From Dipetalonema caudispina (Eukaryota; Nematoda; Chromadorea; Rhabditida; Onchocercidae): a stretch of DNA of 64,000 bases. The position numbers and the translations under genes are program-made. Positions 62,800-64,000 of the stretch are shown here, piece after piece; within the stretch, counting starts at the first letter, position 1; the number at the start of each line of letters is the position of its first letter. The stretch spans positions 186,001 through 250,000 of the forward strand of contig JABVXV010000063.1 of the NCBI GenBank assembly GCA_013365325.1, written 5' to 3'. The notes beneath the pieces are model-generated. The model made no database searches. It was not told the origin of the DNA and saw only the letters and a list, made by a program, of their open reading frames with translations.

Positions 62800-64000
62800 A
62801 ACTAGTAACAATCTGCCAATTTATTCACTGAAGAAAAATGTATCAAAATTCTAGAAGGATTATTTCGTAATGTTTGCAGCCTCTATGTTTCAATTTTTAT
62901 ATTGCAATGATTAAGAAATGGGGTAGGCAGAATAATCATGTATCTTGTTTCACTTAAATTGTGAAAAATTTCATTTAAATAATTAACGGAAGTTTATGAA
63001 CTCTGAGAGGAAGGAACGATATAGCAGTTTCTGAATGATAGGATCGTGAAACAGAACACTTACATTAATCTTGACGAGCTCGTTTCAAATTTATATTGCA
63101 TTTGAAAACTAACTTTCTTATTTGTAACCACAATTACTCGTAGTTCAAAATACACACCAAATTTAAGCATATAAAATTTGTCTGATGAAATTATATTATT
63201 TTCTTTTCTTATCATCATGTTTTTAAGAACAAAAGTCGAGTCAAATTGATGAATGGTATAATTAGCATGGTGGTAATAACTAACCGCTGCACTTCATCAT
63301 TCTATTGCTTCATCCCTATTAACAAGAAAAAAGTTTATCATCTTCCTTTGGATATATAATTGTGACAATGATTAGATTCCATTTGTATTTGAAGTTCTGA
63401 AGAATGTATGTGGCACATTTCAACTTTTTCTCAATTTTAGAAAAAATCAATACCTCCTATGCTCATCGAACTCAATCGATCTTTTGCGATGAATGGACGT
63501 CTCTTACACTAATTTTCTTCAAAAATTAATTCGAAGACATGACGAGCACAGCTATTTAAATGATAAATACAAGTTTGACCTTGACAAAATCAAAAGCTAT
63601 TGAATGTCGTATGCAAAATAATGAAATTCTTTAAACGGTGCTTTTCAAAATTCCTTTAATTGTAGTAGTGTGATTGAAATGTAAACACTTTATTGATATC
63701 CGATATTCCTTGCTTGCACAATGATGGATAGAGTTTAAAATAATCAAAAGAAGTGTTACTTTAAAAAAATGAAAAATGTAGCTGGTTAACTGTACGCCGC
63801 AGTTTGAATCTTCGTTTTTCTTTGCAGCATGATCTCATCTAGATTTAAGGTTTTAATTCATAATTCTGCTACTTTTTATGGATAGGAGAAATCAATTTTC
63901 ATGGAAGAAAAAATTTATCCAAAAAGTTGCCTTTTTGAACTTTTATGAAAAATCTTAAATGTGGAAATCAGTGACAGCAGTGTACAACAAATAAGCTAGA
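62800..64000. other. Intergenic, right end of window
   Basis: AT-rich sequence. A 50-codon minus-strand frame near 63060-63212 ends at a GTAAGT-like donor, but the evidence is too weak to call an exon. Otherwise I see nothing here. Confidence 0.4.

Overview
The window looks like AT-rich nuclear DNA of a nematode, most likely a parasitic clade III (filarial-like) worm. The evidence is intron-rich genes with TTTCAG-type acceptors, putative trans-splice acceptors a few bases before start codons, a cuticlin (ZP-domain cuticle protein, a nematode hallmark), a levamisole-type nicotinic receptor subunit, and introns and intergenic DNA longer than in Caenorhabditis. The assignment below phylum level is inference.

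Layout, left to right. (1) 40-2399 (+): 3' part of a PH-domain protein, possibly PLEKHM2-like, whose 5' end lies outside the window. (2) 3534-6141 (-): complete epsin (ENTH, two UIMs, DPW and NPF motifs), 7 exons, 452 aa, convergent with gene 1. (3) 6.1-12.5 kb: mostly non-coding, with a CA/TA microsatellite and a CAC-rich tract, plus two weak coding candidates (9863-10084 and a 60-aa single-TM ORF at 10467). (4) 12532-20209 (+): C2H2 zinc-finger regulator with two CtBP-type motifs; one internal splice link could not be resolved. (5) 21719-25915 (+): alpha-type nicotinic acetylcholine receptor subunit, 14 exons, 523 aa, UNC-63-like. (6) 26741-28132 (-): an unrecognised aromatic-rich protein. 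(7) 30810-35365 (-): complete cuticlin-like ZP protein with furin site and C-terminal TM, 10 exons, 401 aa. (8) 35.4-50.7 kb: gene-poor AT-rich DNA with a 63-aa candidate gene, a small ORF with a repeated peptide, and an inverted-repeat (MITE-like) element at 46466-46963. (9) 50715-61635 (+): complete metabotropic glutamate receptor, 21 exons, 926 aa. (10) 62-64 kb: non-coding except a minus-strand reading frame broken by one stop, probably a decayed exon.

The genes do not form an operon or pathway. The two receptors act in neuromuscular and neuronal signalling, epsin in endocytosis, the cuticlin in the cuticle. I found no CRISPR array, tRNA, rRNA or intact transposase. The strongest observations are two otherwise intact receptor genes that each carry one splice site wrong by a single base (nAChR acceptor at 22417, mGluR donor at 58432), an unusual Asn at the 6' pore position of the nAChR, the foldback element, and several short candidate genes. 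I did not find a convincing new multi-gene system. Exon models were built by eye from reading frame, splice dinucleotides, phase continuity and family knowledge; no alignment was run.
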